Assembly: GCF_014898815.1 (NCBI RefSeq)
Contig: NW_026515500.1
Span: 930,001 to 994,000, forward strand
From: Panonychus citri
Lineage: Eukaryota > Arthropoda > Arachnida > Trombidiformes > Tetranychidae
DNA: 64,000 nucleotides
Reading direction: 5' to 3'
The notes under the pieces are model-generated. The model was not told the origin of the DNA and did no database searches. It saw nothing but the letters and a program-made list of their open reading frames with translations. Of the stretch, positions 1 through 14,100 are shown in pieces. Within the stretch, counting starts at the first letter, position 1. Every line of letters starts with the position of its first letter. The position numbers and the translations under genes are program-made.

Positions 1-2547
1 GCTCTTCAAATTTACCGAGAAGCATACAAATACAGTGCCGATAGTATAGTTAAAGTTCAAATAATTTACGGAGGAACATCAGTTTCTCATCAAAGAGCTA
101 AATTATCTGAAGGTGTTCATATTCTTGTTGGTACTCCTGGTCGATTACTCGATTTTCTCAATAGAGGAATTTTCTCTTTCTCAAATTTAAAATACTTTGT
201 TTTGGATGAAGCTGATCGTATGATTGATTCTGGTTTCGTTCCTGATGTTCGTAAAATGGTCTCCCATCCTACTATGCCGCCTAAAGAAAAACGTCAAACT
301 CTCATGTTCAGTGCTACATTTCCCGATGCTGTGCAAACAGTTGCCGCTGAATTTTTGAAATCTGATTATCTTTTCCTGACTGTTGGTATTTTGGGTGCTG
401 CGAACGCAGATGTTGAGCAAACAATAGAAAAAGTAGAAAAGTTCAGCAAAAGAAATAAATTACTCGAGATACTTGGGACCAATAAAAACAATGATCGAAC
501 TATGATCTTTGTTGAAGCCAAGAAAACAGCTGATTTCTTGGCATCCTTTTTATCTCAATCTGATTATAGAGCAACAAGTATCCACGGTGATCGTTATCAG
601 CACCAAAGAGAAGAAGCTCTTCGAGATTTAAAGTCGGGAAAATTTCCCATTCTAGTTGCAACTTCAGTTGCTTCTCGAGGTCTCGATATTCAAGGCGTGA
701 GACATGTGATAAATTATGATCTTCCCAAAGAGATTGATGATTATGTTCATCGAATCGGTAGAACTGGTCGAGTTGGTAACAAGGGTAAAGCCACAAGCTT
801 TTATGATCCTGGTCAAGACAGTGCTTTGGCTAAGCCAATCATTGCGATTATTAAAAGTGCCAATCAAGAAGTGCCTGAATGGCTTAATGAAGAAGCGGAG
901 GGTAATAATAGAGGATATGGCGGAGCAGATTTCGGAGGAGTTGATATCAGAGATGTAAGTACAATATTTACGCTTGCGATTTTTTTCAAATAAGTTTAAA
1001 CACATGAAATAATGATTTTTAAAATTTTCTTTCAGGGCAATTATGTTGATATTGATGCTCCAAAATCATCATCATCAGTGAGTTGGTGTCTAGATGCACC
1101 AAAAAATGATTCAGCCATTGATGATTGGAATCAACCAGCACCCAAGAAGGAAAATGAAAGTTCAGTTAAAAAACAACAAAATGAAGTGATCGATGATTGG
1201 AACTCAGAGCCACCGAAAAATGAACAAATCAAGATAAAAAATGAGGTTAAGGATGAACCTTCAGTTAAACAAGATTCATCAATAGATGACTGGAACTCAG
1301 ATCCACCGAAAAACGAGAAAGATACATCAATAGGCCGAATGAACGAGTCAGCTACAGATGATTGGAACCAAGATCCACCCAAGAATCATCTAGAAGATGA
1401 GTCTAAAGATAAAGTTCAGGAAAATCCAAAAATCGAGCAAAATTCATCAATAGATGACTGGAATTCAGATCCACCAAAAAACGAGCAGATTGAGATAAAA
1501 GATGAGATTAAGGATGAACCTTCAGTTAAACAAGATTCGTCAATAGATGACTGGAACTCAGATCCACCAAAAAACGAGAAAGAAGCATCAATAGACCAAA
1601 TGAACGAGCCAGCTACAGATGATTGGAATCAAGATCCACCAAAAAACGAGAAAGAAGCATCAATAGACCAAATGAACGAGCCAGCTACAGATGATTGGAA
1701 TCAAGATCTACCTAAAAACCAACAAGCTGACGAATCGAAAGAAGTTGAAGCTCAGGAAAATTTGAAAACCAATCCAGATCCACCAACAGACGATTGGAAT
1801 CAAGATGCATCGATGGGTGAGCTAAACGAATCAACGAAAGATAATGAGAATCAGAGTTTAGAGAAAGAGGAACTTCAAGATGAGCCCAAAAATGAGATTC
1901 ATGATTCGCCAAAGAAAGATGAAGATGCAACAATGGATGAACTTAATGAAACTCCAATAACTAATAGTAATCAAGATCCACCAAAAGATGAACAAGATGA
2001 GTCTAAAAACGAAACTCAGAATCCATCAACGGACGAGCCTCAAGATGAGCCTAAAGATGAGATTCATGATTCATCAAAGAAAGATGAAGATGCATCAATG
2101 AATGAGCTCAATGAAACTCCGATAATTGATATTGATCAGGATGAACCAAAGGATGAACCAAAGGATGAACAAAGTGAGTCTAAAAATGAGACTCAGGATC
2201 CATCGAGTATTGAGCTCACCGATAAACCAGTCAATCCGAGTCAAGATGAACCAAAAATTGATTCTGAAAAAGCTTCGAGTGATGATCAGCAAGATGAGTC
2301 TAATAATGAGACCAATTTGACCACAATAATTGAGCGTCTTCAATATTCACCAATAAACGAGCCTCAAGAAGATTTGTCTAAAGATGGAATCCATGACACA
2401 CCAAAGACTGAACATACTGATGAGGCACTAGAATCGAATCAAGAAACACCTAAAGAGGAAAAAGATGAAGCCAAGATCGATGAAGATGCTCCAGAAAAAG
2501 ATGATCAAGATTCACCTAAAAAAGATGAATCTCAGTTAATCGAGTAG
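1..2547 (+). CDS. vas: Vasa/DDX4-like DEAD-box RNA helicase, 3' part
   Basis: ATP-dependent RNA helicase of the germline Vasa (DDX4) group; the 5' end lies outside the window. Two exons are visible, 1-954 and 1036-2547, joined in phase 0 across a GT-AG intron (955-1035). Reading frame 1 is open from the first base. Motifs in order: GG and TPGR (Ib), DEAD (205-216), SAT (III), the IHGD/RGLD region (V) and HRIGRTGR (VI). The stretch from the helicase core through QEVPEWL to FGGVDIRD matches the end of Vasa proteins better than DDX3/PL10, which I infer from remembered family patterns. After the core, exon 2 adds about 500 residues of very acidic, Pro/Lys/Asn-rich tail with about nine DDWN units. 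Ordinary Vasa has a short acidic tail with one Trp near its end. The stop is TAG at 2545. Confidence 0.88.
1112..1815 (+). repeat. Coding repeat array: DDWNxxPPKNE units in the Vasa tail
   Basis: About nine in-frame copies of a unit with core (I/T)DDWN followed by (S/Q)(D/E)PPKN, irregularly spaced by 15 to 35 residues. Some neighbouring copies are nearly identical at DNA level, for example the blocks starting near 1540, 1600 and 1670, which points to recent tandem duplication. Downstream of the array the tail keeps a looser DEPKDE/DPPKDE repeat to about 2540. Confidence 0.9.
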
Positions 2548-3304
2548 TTATTGAAAGATTAACTGTTCCCTAATTGTGATCCACCAACTCATACCGAACC
2601 TCAATCTCCCCAGAATTGCTAATTATCCATTTCCATTTCCATTTAAATTGTTCATTGTTTTTTACCCTTTTTTACTTAATTGTTTTCATCACTGTTCAAA
2701 ATTTCATCAAAATCAACAACTAAAAATCAAATATTTATCCACTACATTAATTGTACTGACAAAACAAAAACAAAAACAAAAACAATCATAAAACTTAAAG
2801 CAATTATGTTAATTAATTAAAAAAATTTAACAATTAATCATTAAGAAGTCTGGAAACGTAATTACTTTTCGTAATTATCAAAGTTTCATCCAATTGACCA
2901 ATTAACTTTTCTTATCACAAAATTAATTCTTGATAAAAAAACTTACCTCTAATTGATTTTTCTTTCTCAGACTTTTCACTCTCTCTGTTGATTTAATTGC
3001 TTAATTGTTTTGTTAATTAATAGATTTACTAACTTTAGCTTTTTTTCTGCAATTAATCTAAACAATTAAATTAATTGAATTAATTGTTACTCTAAATTGT
3101 GATCAAATTTTGCGCGAAAAAAAGTAAACCGGTTACATAGGAACAAGAAATGATTTTGTAAACAAAAAGGTAAACTTTGGCTTCGATTTAATTTGCTCTC
3201 TATTTCATTTGGATTAATCATCAATTTAATTGTTAATTTTAATCTAATTCTCTCATCAATTTATCTAATCTTGTCGGACAATTTGACCTGATAGATAATC
3301 AGTC
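2548..3304. other. Vasa to DHX15 intergenic region
   Basis: AT-rich 757 bp between two genes on the same strand. It should hold the vasa 3' UTR and the DHX15 promoter and 5' UTR. I see no coding sequence or clear core promoter. A short GC-bearing patch (GCGCGAAAA, then AACCGG) lies near 3111-3132. Confidence 0.5.
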
Positions 3305-6290
3305 ATGTCAAAACGTCATAGGGTCGATCTTGGTGAAAGAACCAAGAGCAGGTAAGCCTATGAGATAATTTCTTGCTTCTTTTTTCTAAGCTTCTCTTTT
3401 GCCTTTTATTTATTTAATTGTCTTTAATTATTGTTTTTTTTATTCTTCTTCTATTAATCATCTTTTTCAATTTGTTTTTTCTTAATCTCTTGTGATTTTT
3501 CTTTAGAAGGTTTGATCTTGAAGATGATTCAACCAAACTTAAAGGAGATTCTAATCCTGGTACTTCCTGGGCAAGTGGAGATTTACCTGGATCAACTTTA
3601 GCCTCAACATCATCAGCAGCAACAATGATTGGATCAACTTCATCAACCAAAACTGCAGGAATTAATCCCTTGAATAAATTACCTTATTCTCAAAAATATT
3701 ATGAAATATTTCGTAAAAGGATCCAACTTCCTGTCTGGGAATATAAGCAAAAATTTTTTGATCTACTCGACAAAAATCAAATTCTTGTTCTGGTTGGTGA
3801 AACTGGTTCAGGTAAAACTACTCAAATTCCTCAATGGTGTGTTGATTATCTTCGGGAAAACAACAAGAAAATAGGTAAGAAATAATAATAATAAGCAATC
3901 AATCCTATGAGAGCTCATTTATCTCTCAGATTGTAAAGAAGTTCCAATTCCAATTTCAATCAAATTTTCTCTTTCATTGATAATCTTTCAGGTGTTGCAT
4001 GTACTCAACCAAGAAGAGTGGCAGCCATGAGTGTGGCGACTCGTGTAGCTGAAGAAGTGGACGTTGCCTTGGGAGCAGAAGTCGGTTATTCGGTTCGATT
4101 TGAAGATTGTACCAGTAAATCCACTGTTCTCAAGTACATGACCGACGGTATGCTCTTGAGAGAAGCCATGTCAGATCCTTTATTGGAAAATTATTCCATC
4201 ATTTTACTCGATGAAGCCCATGAAAGAACTTTAGCAACCGACATTCTGATGGGCGTTTTAAAACAAGTTGTCACCAAAAGAAAAGACCTGAAAATCGCTG
4301 TGATGAGTGCTACTTTGGACGCTGGTAAATTTACAGACTACTTTGACCAGGCACCTTTGCTTAATGTACCAGGGCGAACTCACCCTGTGGAAATATTTTA
4401 CACCCCTGAGCCTGAACGAGATTATCTTGAAGCGGCGATTCGAACCGTTATCCAAATTCATGTGACCGAAGAAAACGAAGGAGATATTCTTGTTTTCTTA
4501 ACTGGACAAGAGGTTTGGTCCATTCTTTTCACTATTTTCTTATTCTAGCCTAAAGTATTATACTAACCTCTTTTCCCTTCTCCTTTTCTTAATCATAGGA
4601 AATTGAAGAAGCCTGTAAAAGGATTAAACGTGACATCGACAATCTTGGACCTGATGTTGGTGAAATTAAGTGCATTCCCTTATATTCAAATTTACCACCA
4701 ACTATGCAACAGCGGATCTTTGAACCCGCTCCAGCAAACAAACCAAACGGTCTAATTGGTCGTAAAGTTGTTGTTTCGACCAATATTGCAGAAACATCGC
4801 TTACAATTGACGGTGTTGTCTTCGTTATCGACCCTGGTTTTGCGAAACAAAAAGTGTACAATCCCAGAATTCGTGTTGAATCACTTCTAGTATCTCCTAT
4901 TTCAAAAGCTTCCGCTCAACAAAGAGCGGGTAGAGCAGGTCGAACCAAACCTGGAAAATGTTTCCGTCTTTATACTGAGAAAGCATATAAACATGAAATG
5001 CAAGAAAATACTTATCCCGAAATCCTCCGGTCTAATTTGGGCTCCGTTGTGTTACAATTAAAGAAACTCGGAATTCATGATTTGGTTCATTTTGATTTTA
5101 TGGATCCACCGGCTCCTGAAACATTAATGAGAGCTCTTGAATTACTAAACTATGTTGGTGCTCTTGACGATGAAGGTGAATTAACCGAACCAGGTTCAAT
5201 TATGGCCGAGTTTCCATTGGATCCTCAATTAGCGAAAATGTTAATAGCTTCATGTGACTTTAATTGCTCCAACGAGACTCTATCAATAACAGCTATGCTC
5301 TCAGGTTGGTTAATCAATTTTCATATATTCAAATCCAAATAAATCATTAATTTAATATTAATTATTTCAACAGTGGCTCAGTGTTTCGTACGACCAAATG
5401 ACCTCAAAAAAGTTGCCGATGAAGCAAAGATGCGTTTTGCTCACATTGACGGAGATCATTTAACTCTATTAAATGTTTATCATGCATTTAAACAACGTAA
5501 GTTTTACAACCAATCATAATTAATAAAAACACTATTACAATTAATCAATTCAATTCTCTTCCCCAACAGATCACGATGATCCCCAATGGTGTTATGAAAA
5601 TTTCATCAATTATCGATCAATGAAAAGCGCTGATAATGTCCGTCAACAATTATCTCGAATCATGGATCGATTTGATTTAAAAAGAGTCTCAACTGAATTT
5701 AATCATAAAGATTATTACGTTAATATAAGAAAAGCAATTGTTGCAGGATTTTTCATGCAGGTATTTTAATCGTTTATCATTGAATCTTTCTAATTCTAAT
5801 AGAAGCAAAACTTAACATTCACATGAATAATTGTTATCTAATTAATTAGGCTGCTCACTTGGAAAAGAATGGTCAATATCGAACCGTAAAGGACAATCAA
5901 AACGTTCAACTTCATCCATCAACTTGTCTTGATCATAAACCTGAATGGGTTATTTATAATGAATTTGTATTAACTACCAAAAACTATATCAGAACTGTAA
6001 CTGATATTAAACCAGAGTGGTAAGTTTAATTGTCTCGGAAATGTATCCAAATTTGTGTCAAATTAATATAGACACAAAATCTTAAGTCAATCTCACCAAA
6101 TTAGTTACTAATCTTATATCATTTTCTTTTTATTATCATTGTTATTATCCCCTGCAGGCTTTTAAGGATAGCACCAAATTATTACGATCTAGACAATTTC
6201 CCTATTGGTCAAGCTAAAAACCAATTAGAATACATAAAAGCCAAAATGGAATCGCAAAAATTTACCCAAGGTTTTCCCCTACCCTCTTAA
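3305..6290 (+). CDS. DHX15: DHX15/Prp43 pre-mRNA splicing DEAH-box helicase
   Basis: Eight exons: 3305-3351, 3507-3874, 3992-4512, 4599-5304, 5374-5496, 5570-5760, 5850-6019, 6158-6290. All junctions are GT-AG and the phases close exactly, giving 752 residues (the family is about 770-800). It is the nuclear RNA helicase that disassembles the post-splicing intron-lariat spliceosome and acts in ribosome biogenesis. Visible motifs: GETGSGKTTQ (I), TQPRRVAA (Ia), DEAHERT (II), SAT (III), FLTGQEE (IV region), NIAETSLTIDG (V), QQRAGRAGR (VI). Then come the winged-helix/ratchet and OB-fold regions (YVNIRKAI..GFFMQ, LHPS, WVIYNEFVLTTKNYIRTVT). The N-terminal leader is short and Ser/Thr-rich. The ATG at 3305 opens the first short exon (MSKRHRVDLG). 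Confidence 0.96.
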
Positions 6291-9200
6291 TTGGAAGCAG
6301 TTAATTAATTTCAATTGTATTGGTTTTTAACAACTTATTGATTCACACACATTCAGTTGACATTAGCGACCAAATTTATTTAAATACTTCACCATTAATC
6401 TTATCGTTTTCATATTCACATAATCTTGATCCTTTATCCGTTCCGATAATTGTTGTCTTCCGGATCCTTTTCATTACGAATCTAATAACATCAAACACCA
6501 TGTAATTTGAATAATCAACAGTTCCCTAAACAATTAACTAATTAATCTTCAACAATTATTGAAAATTTTGTTACAATTTCAATAATCTTTAAGTTGACAT
6601 TTCCTCAATCAATTTGTTAATAAAAATAAACTTAAGATTGAAAAACATTTATATTAATTTACACAGAAAATGTTAAATTGTATTAAATAATTAAGACAAT
6701 TAAGATTTTCTCAATGTGAAATTTGAATCATTTTATAGCTTAAACCTTGATGAGCTTTGAAATGAATTTAATTTCATCAATTTTCAACAATTAGATTAAT
6801 CATAATCTTAATTTCGTTAATAGTGTTAATCTTAATTATCACCTTCATGTTAACGTTTCTAATTAAATCTAAAAACGATCATGATTGAAAGGAACAAAAA
6901 ATTGATTAAAAAGTCATTTTTATTCAGAACAATTAAATTCAGTTAATTATCAAATTCTGTCAATCAAGTTTGATAGACGATGACGAATAATTAAAATTAA
7001 CTGATTAACAATCAATGACAAAGAAACAAGATGAATGTTGATTAATCTTCACTAAATAAATATCAATATTCACGTCAACTAATTCCTAATCAGTGTTACA
7101 ATACTAATTACAATTAAGTGCAACTATTTTACTCTTCGTTTAATTGTTGTGAATTATTATTCTAAACAATTAAAAAAAACAACAGAATCAAAAGGTAATC
7201 AATTCTGTTAATCAACCTTTTCACAAATGAACGTGACTCTGTTACTATTGTTTAAAGAAAATTAAATCAATTCAACTGATCACTGATGTTAATCACCTTG
7301 ATTAACTAAATCAAGTTAATGAATACACGTCGATAATAACAATTTATTAATCATGGAAACTTTTTACAAACAACGAAATTGTTAGAAACTGGAAGAGAAA
7401 CAAAATTACCAACAATTTAATTCCTTGATTTCTCGCAATTAACTCTGTTTATAAACGATAATTAGGTTGATTATTTGTTAATTTTTTCGCTTCTAATTGT
7501 GATTATTATTAATAATTAACTCGCAACCTCCTTTAATCCTCCTCTTGTCATCTTCATGGTTATTGGATTGACTTGATAAGTTTAAACTCATAATCAATGG
7601 AGTATGTTAATTACAATCTTAACCAAAGTGTTATGGATGAGATTTTCAGTAGTTAACAATCAGCTTAATCATCTTAATCATCATCTTATATTTCATCTTA
7701 ATCATGATCAATTTAAACCTTCAGGTTAAATGATGAAAAAAAGACTAACCTATTTTTGGGTTAACTTTCTGGTTAAATCATCATCATAATAAGATTGTTT
7801 TAATAATATTCATCGCTATCTATATAATATATAGATTGTAAGTAAATCACAACAATTAACTTAAACATTGTTTGATTCTCATTGGAAACATTGTATTGGT
7901 TGACAATCAATCAAATCGTTTCCCACCAATTTAAATACACAATTATTACATTGAATGTCAAGGGAACAGCCAACAAGAAACTGATCAATTTTAAGCCGAT
8001 AAATTGTCATTGATTTGCTAATTAAAATGGTTTCGGTTTTGATTTTTTCTTGATTGTTTGCATTTCATCATCAAAATCATAATGATCATCTTGATTGTTG
8101 ACATTTTGATAATCATTTATATCAGAATCATGATCATTATTATTATTATGTTTCCGAATCGTTATTTATTATTGTATTGATGTAACAATAAAGTTTCATG
8201 AGAAAAGCAATTAACTAGATCTCATTGATTTTAAGTGTTAATCACAATCAAAATGACAACAATTTAAAATTTAAATTATTCCCCTATCATAACATGTTGA
8301 TCTGAATTCACAATTTAACAAAACAATTAAAGGGAAGACATTAAATTTAGATTGCAACTCTTTCGTTTCATTTGTATAATTGTCATGATTAACTGATTGT
8401 TCAAAGTTAGGATTGACAATTAAAGATGATTGAAATTGATTATCATTAGGTTGATCAGGTTAAAATGATCAAGGTTAATAATATAATTAGTTGATTGTCA
8501 ACTGATTAATAAAAAGTTAACACTTTAAATCAATGATTAGTTTTACAAATTACATTTAATTACTTGTTAATTTGGTTATAATTAATCAGTTATCATCCTG
8601 ATTTACTGTTGATTTAATTAATTGTGATAAATGTGCAACATCGTGTAGGAGTAATAATCATAATTATTTAAATCATGAATCTTGATTAAGTTTTATTTTT
8701 TACCGATTACAATTAATGATCAAGTGATATAATCACAAACACTATTAATAAGATGAACAATTTAAATTACCAACAATCAACAAACCTACAAGTTTACTGA
8801 TTAAAAATCAGCAGGGATTTTTCATTAATTTCAACAGATTCATAGATCATCTAATCAGTTGATTTATAAATTGTTAATTTAATTCATCAACAATTTAGAC
8901 CAAAAAAAAAAGGTTAACTTGCTAAAAATATAAGACAAGAAAAAAATCTTAATCATAACAAATTGTTGATATCAACTGAATTAAAAACAATTACAACAAT
9001 CAAAAAGATCATCCTGACAATTAAAAAATAAATTGTTATCAAGATTGAAAATATAACTGATGATCAGTGAGACAATTAATCAAATTAACAGGCAATCTAA
9101 AAGTGATATATAAATACAATCAATATTCAATGTTGGTGTTGATCAATTTACTTAATTGTTGAATAATATTTGCGTTCCTAACCTTGAATGTTGATGGTTA

Positions 9201-11162
9201 GATAGTTAATTGTTTCACGTATTAATCAAGATTCTGTTAATGATTAACTGTTGTCGGTCAAATCAACGTTGACACAATATTAACTCTAATGATAATCAAA
9301 TGGATCCGCACGATTAACAGTTAATATTTGTTTTCTGTTTTTTAATCATGATGATTTATATTGGAAATGATGAAAAACCGTTAAGGTAAAGATACCTGAT
9401 CAAATTGGAGGAAGTGGGCTGATGTTGATGGGTGGATGACAATGATGATGATATTAAAATTGGGTTGAATTATATAATTTGTGTACGAAGGGCATCATTG
9501 AATCAGTTAATCATTGACAATCATGCAATCATAATAATAATCATCACAATCAAATCATCTATGCAAACACAATATCAATTTCTGGTTCAACTTTTTTTTC
9601 CCGAAAAAAAATTGTCGCATCTCCATCACATCCTATCAATATACTAATACTGATAAACAATTTAAAACAATTAACTAAATCCATATTGTATCATAATTAT
9701 CATTCATTCAACCTACACTTTACTACTAATACTATTATCTGTTTACACCATCACACCCTTAGGCTATTTGGTTAATTGTTTGATCAGTTAAACTGAATGA
9801 CTTTCTTTAGTTACAATCTAATCTTACAAAGAGTTTACATTTGTAATTACAATCAGTAAATCACTATAAGGACATTAGATAAATTTAAATTACGATAATT
9901 ATTTCAAAATGATTATCATATCATTGAAAATGTTCACTGTATTGGTTGAGTAAATTGTTTACGATTGAATTTCATATCAATTAGAAAACAATTTGATATT
10001 CATTTGGAAACAGGTAAAATTCAATCAATACCATTATCTTTATCATCCTCATCCTCATCCTCATCTTGTTATCATCATCAACTTGTTTATTAATCTTTTG
10101 GGTGGACTGGTCAATATGATGGACTCGAAAAAGAAAACTTTTTTTTTCTCTTCCTTCTTCGAAGTCAATATGTTTATATATTCACTCGTGACATGATTTA
10201 TTTTGGATGATAAAAGATGATGATGATTACCTTAAAAAGAACATTTCAATTTCGAATCATCTTCCTTTCTTTTCCCCATCATCATCATCATCGCTCGTCA
10301 TTAACAACAAAAGCACCTCCTTTCCTCCCACCCTCCAAATCCACCTCCAATCGTCCTCCTCCTCTCACTATCTTTACATCATCATCATCATCATCATCTT
10401 GTTTCTCTTCCTTCCTATCTCACAAACATTATCAGATCATCATCATCATCTTCATCTTCATCAACATCATCATCATCCAACAACATCAACAACATAATCA
10501 ACTTTACTATTAAGTGTCATCGGAAACACAACAACAACAACATTCATTGTGTCTGTTGATTGAAAACTTGATTGTTGTTTGTTGATAAATCTTAATTTTT
10601 TTTGTTTTCTCCCTATTTGTGATTCACTGATTGTTTGTTGGATGTTAATTCACAATTTACATTTTTCTCGTTCAGTGAAACAATCAACACAATATAAGAA
10701 AAACTTTTAATTGTTTATATGATTTGGAAAATGTTGATCAACATGGATCGAAACTAAAAAATTACTTTTGTGTCTCTAAATCATCAACAATTTAATTCTT
10801 TCATTCAATTTCATAGTTAATATAATATACGATTATTACCAAGGTAATTTAATTTTCTTTTCCTTTTTTTTTCATTAATAATTTGTTACTTTTAATTGTT
10901 GATATATAATGTGAATATTATCATTGATCAACGTTAATTGTGCCAATATAATCAACATTTTCTTTTCGTCAACAATCACAATCGATTGATTATTAAACAA
11001 TCTAATTTAATTGTTATTCTTTTCTCTTTTTTATTCTTAATTTACTTCAGAGTAATTGATTATCCAATCGTTATCCAATTCGAGACAATTAATTCAACTC
11101 TCGTCCAGTGTGTCATTTATATTAATCATTAACAATCGGGTTTTAATAATTAGTTAATCAAA
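6291..11162. other. Long AT-rich intergenic region, no gene seen
   Basis: About 4.9 kb dominated by TTAATTGTT/AATCAATTA words with frequent stops in all frames. Possible polyadenylation signals for DHX15 (AATAAA) lie at 6619-6630. Trinucleotide (CAT/ATC)n tracts occur at 10276-10292 and 10378-10398. The open stretches around 9432-9647 and 10207-10513 are by-products of such repeats. The right end must hold the promoter and 5' UTR of the secreted-protein gene at 11163. Confidence 0.6.
10266..10500. repeat. ATC/TCC-rich simple-sequence region
   Basis: Repeated CATCATCATC tracts (10276-10292, 10378-10398, 10436-10480) with CCTCCT interruptions. This is low-complexity DNA upstream of the gene starting at 11163 and gives spurious His/Ser/Ile-rich open frames. 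Confidence 0.8.
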
Positions 11163-14100
11163 ATGTTTCCTCGAAAATCAAATTCACCACCAACTTTACA
11201 ATTAACTCTTCTATTGGCTTTGTTAATTAACCACAATCATAGGAGTTTTGTCATTTGTTCAAATAATTTTAGCCAAAATCAAGGTAAGAAATGAATTAAT
11301 TAATTAACAGCAAGAGAAACAATTAAATTGATTGTCAACCGAAAGGTATTAATAATAGTAACACCAATATCTCAAGTTAATTGAGTTAACATTAAACTTG
11401 ATTAGTTGATTGTGATGATCAAAAAAACTCTCATATGAAACAGGATAAACTTTTTTTTCTGTCCAACAATTAACTTAAACATTGATTATCAAAGTTCACA
11501 ACAATTAAGTCTCAACACTATCATAAGACAATTTATTTGCTTAATTTACTAATATTTGATTAATCTAGTTTATTAAAGTGTAACAATCATAATTTGTTGT
11601 GGTTAACAAATTGTTCATTCACTTTTATTGTTAAGTTAATACTCCAAATCAATTGTAATCAATTGGTCATTGATTAAATATTACAATCAAGTTGATTGTT
11701 GATAGAATTCAATAAGATTTGATTAACCGGTTAAATTGTTGTAAACAGATTACAATTGATCAGCTTATTAATCAGTTGATAGTTATTTGATTTATTGATT
11801 CATTTGGATAACAATTAACTGAGTTAGCTTGAAAATGATTTCAGATTAACAATCAAGAAAACAACATGAATCAAATTGTTTTTAATTTTTAATTGTGATC
11901 ATAATCATAATCATCATCACAATTTACAATTTAAAAAGCTGCTTGATTATGATTAAAATAATTTGTCAATTGTTATTCCTTCCGTATTCATGATTAAATT
12001 AAAGATGATTAGTTAATCCTTCATAAAGAAATTTATTTTTACTTTAACCACCATTAGCTATTAGATTAAACCGTTAACACTGATCAGTTAATTGTTGTCT
12101 TGGTTAAGCAATTAAATGCTGACCATTAATACCCAACTCTCCATAAAATATTAAATACTAATTAAAATACAAAACAACAATCAATTAAATCAAAAATAAT
12201 CAATCAACAACCAACAAGAAAACTTTGATCAACATAACAATTATTAAGACAATCACTTTTTTTTTTGATTAACTTATTCAATTAATTGCAATGAGAAAGT
12301 CTTTAAAGTTAGATTTAAATTGTTTTAATTACTTTTCAATGATCGAAGTCAAAGTTAATTATAACAATTGATTTCTAACCTTGTCTACAATTTACCTCTA
12401 AATGAGAAAACAATAATTACTATTATTATTATTATCATGATGATGATGATTATGAATAACTAACTGTGCGTGTTTATTGATGATAATGACAATGATGATG
12501 AAGATGAGGATGATAATTGAGTTTGATCTCGTTTCATGATTGAGATTCACACTTATTGTTATGGATGAATAATCATTCCAATCTGATTATGATGATGATT
12601 AAAATGATGAAAAAAGATGAGGATGATAATGATAATGATAATTCACACACTTGTACACTCACGAAAAATATTATCATTCAATTAGACATTAGAACTAAAG
12701 TTAGAACAAAAAAAATAAACTTTTTAAGGTTCGACAAAGTATCGATTTCGTTTATTTTTTTTCTCGATTTTGTTATTTTCTTTTTTCTTCACCCAATCGA
12801 TTTTAATTATTGGTTAATCAAAGTTTTCTCATTTAAAAATGAAAATGATTCCAAGTGAAAGTCCATTGACCTATTGGGAATAGTTAGTTAATTGTTAGAC
12901 TATCGTTAGTGATCAATATTAATTCATCATAATCAGTCTCATGTTTTTGATTGATTGTTGTTTTATTTGTATCACAAGTTCAAGATCAATCATATTAATT
13001 GTGAGATTTTGATTGTTATCATTTCCAAAATAATTGATAACTTAATTGTCGTTATCATTTAATTTAATAGATTTAATTTCGTTGATTATTTACAAACAAT
13101 TTACATAATTTAACGGGGAAACTTAATATGGGAGGATAGAGTTGATTGTTATGCTAATTGTTGAGATTACTTTTCAATTTACCCTTAATTAGGTTGATTT
13201 GGTTTTGTTGGGAATTATTTTTAATTTGTAATTACAATTAGTTTCAAGAATTGGTTTTCTTTTTTAAATTATTATTATAATTTAGGGTTTGTTACTTATT
13301 ATCATGATTGGTGATGAGGATGATGAATAATTTAACTACAATCAATTGATTGTTGTCTTGAATTTGTTGAAAAAAAAACTAATAATTGTGATTAACAATA
13401 ACTCGCTTCAATAAGTTACACTAAAAGTCAATTGATCTGTAAATTGTCATTTTAATTGTTATCAAATTGTTACTTATGATTATGGAGTCAGGTTATTTTG
13501 GTTTGAATAATGGTTGCTAATCATCACAATTAATAAACATAATTTAATTGCTAATCAATACATTCTTATGCTCATCAACTTATTGATTACTGATGATGAT
13601 GGATTGTAATTAAGACAAAAATAACAATTGATTTAATTTGTGGTTGATTATAAAGAGCAAGAACCTTTTTGATTGAGTTGACAATTAGTTAACCAATTGA
13701 ATTAATCATAATACACTAAGGAGATTATCAGATTATAATTAGATGACACTTTGATTGCTTAATTAAGGCTTAATCATCCTGAGGCTATTAGACATTATAT
13801 AAGATTATTTTTAATTGCAAGAGAAATAAAAATTATTTAATTCTGTTTGATTAAAGATCAATTTAATTATGATAAACTGAATCAGTTCAATTTGGTTAAT
13901 TGCTTAACAGTTAGATGAAAATTGATCATTTTAATCTGATTACCAACTTTAATCCAAAGTCTAATTAGTTGATTAGCAATAATGACCATGATAATCAGTT
14001 AAATTGCTTGCAAAGTATTAATATAAGGTTAATTATAATTATTTGTCCTTCAATAACATTAAACAATTAAAAAGCCTTAAATTTAGTTCCTTGAGTTAAT

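Noticed and set aside
1012..1035. Open frame beginning MIFKIFFQ before the Vasa tail
   Set aside because: This is the 3' end of the intron; the acceptor at 1035 joins the tail in frame to the helicase exon.
10207..10513. Two overlapping His/Ser/Ile-rich open frames
   Set aside because: They arise from CATCATC microsatellite DNA read in different frames.
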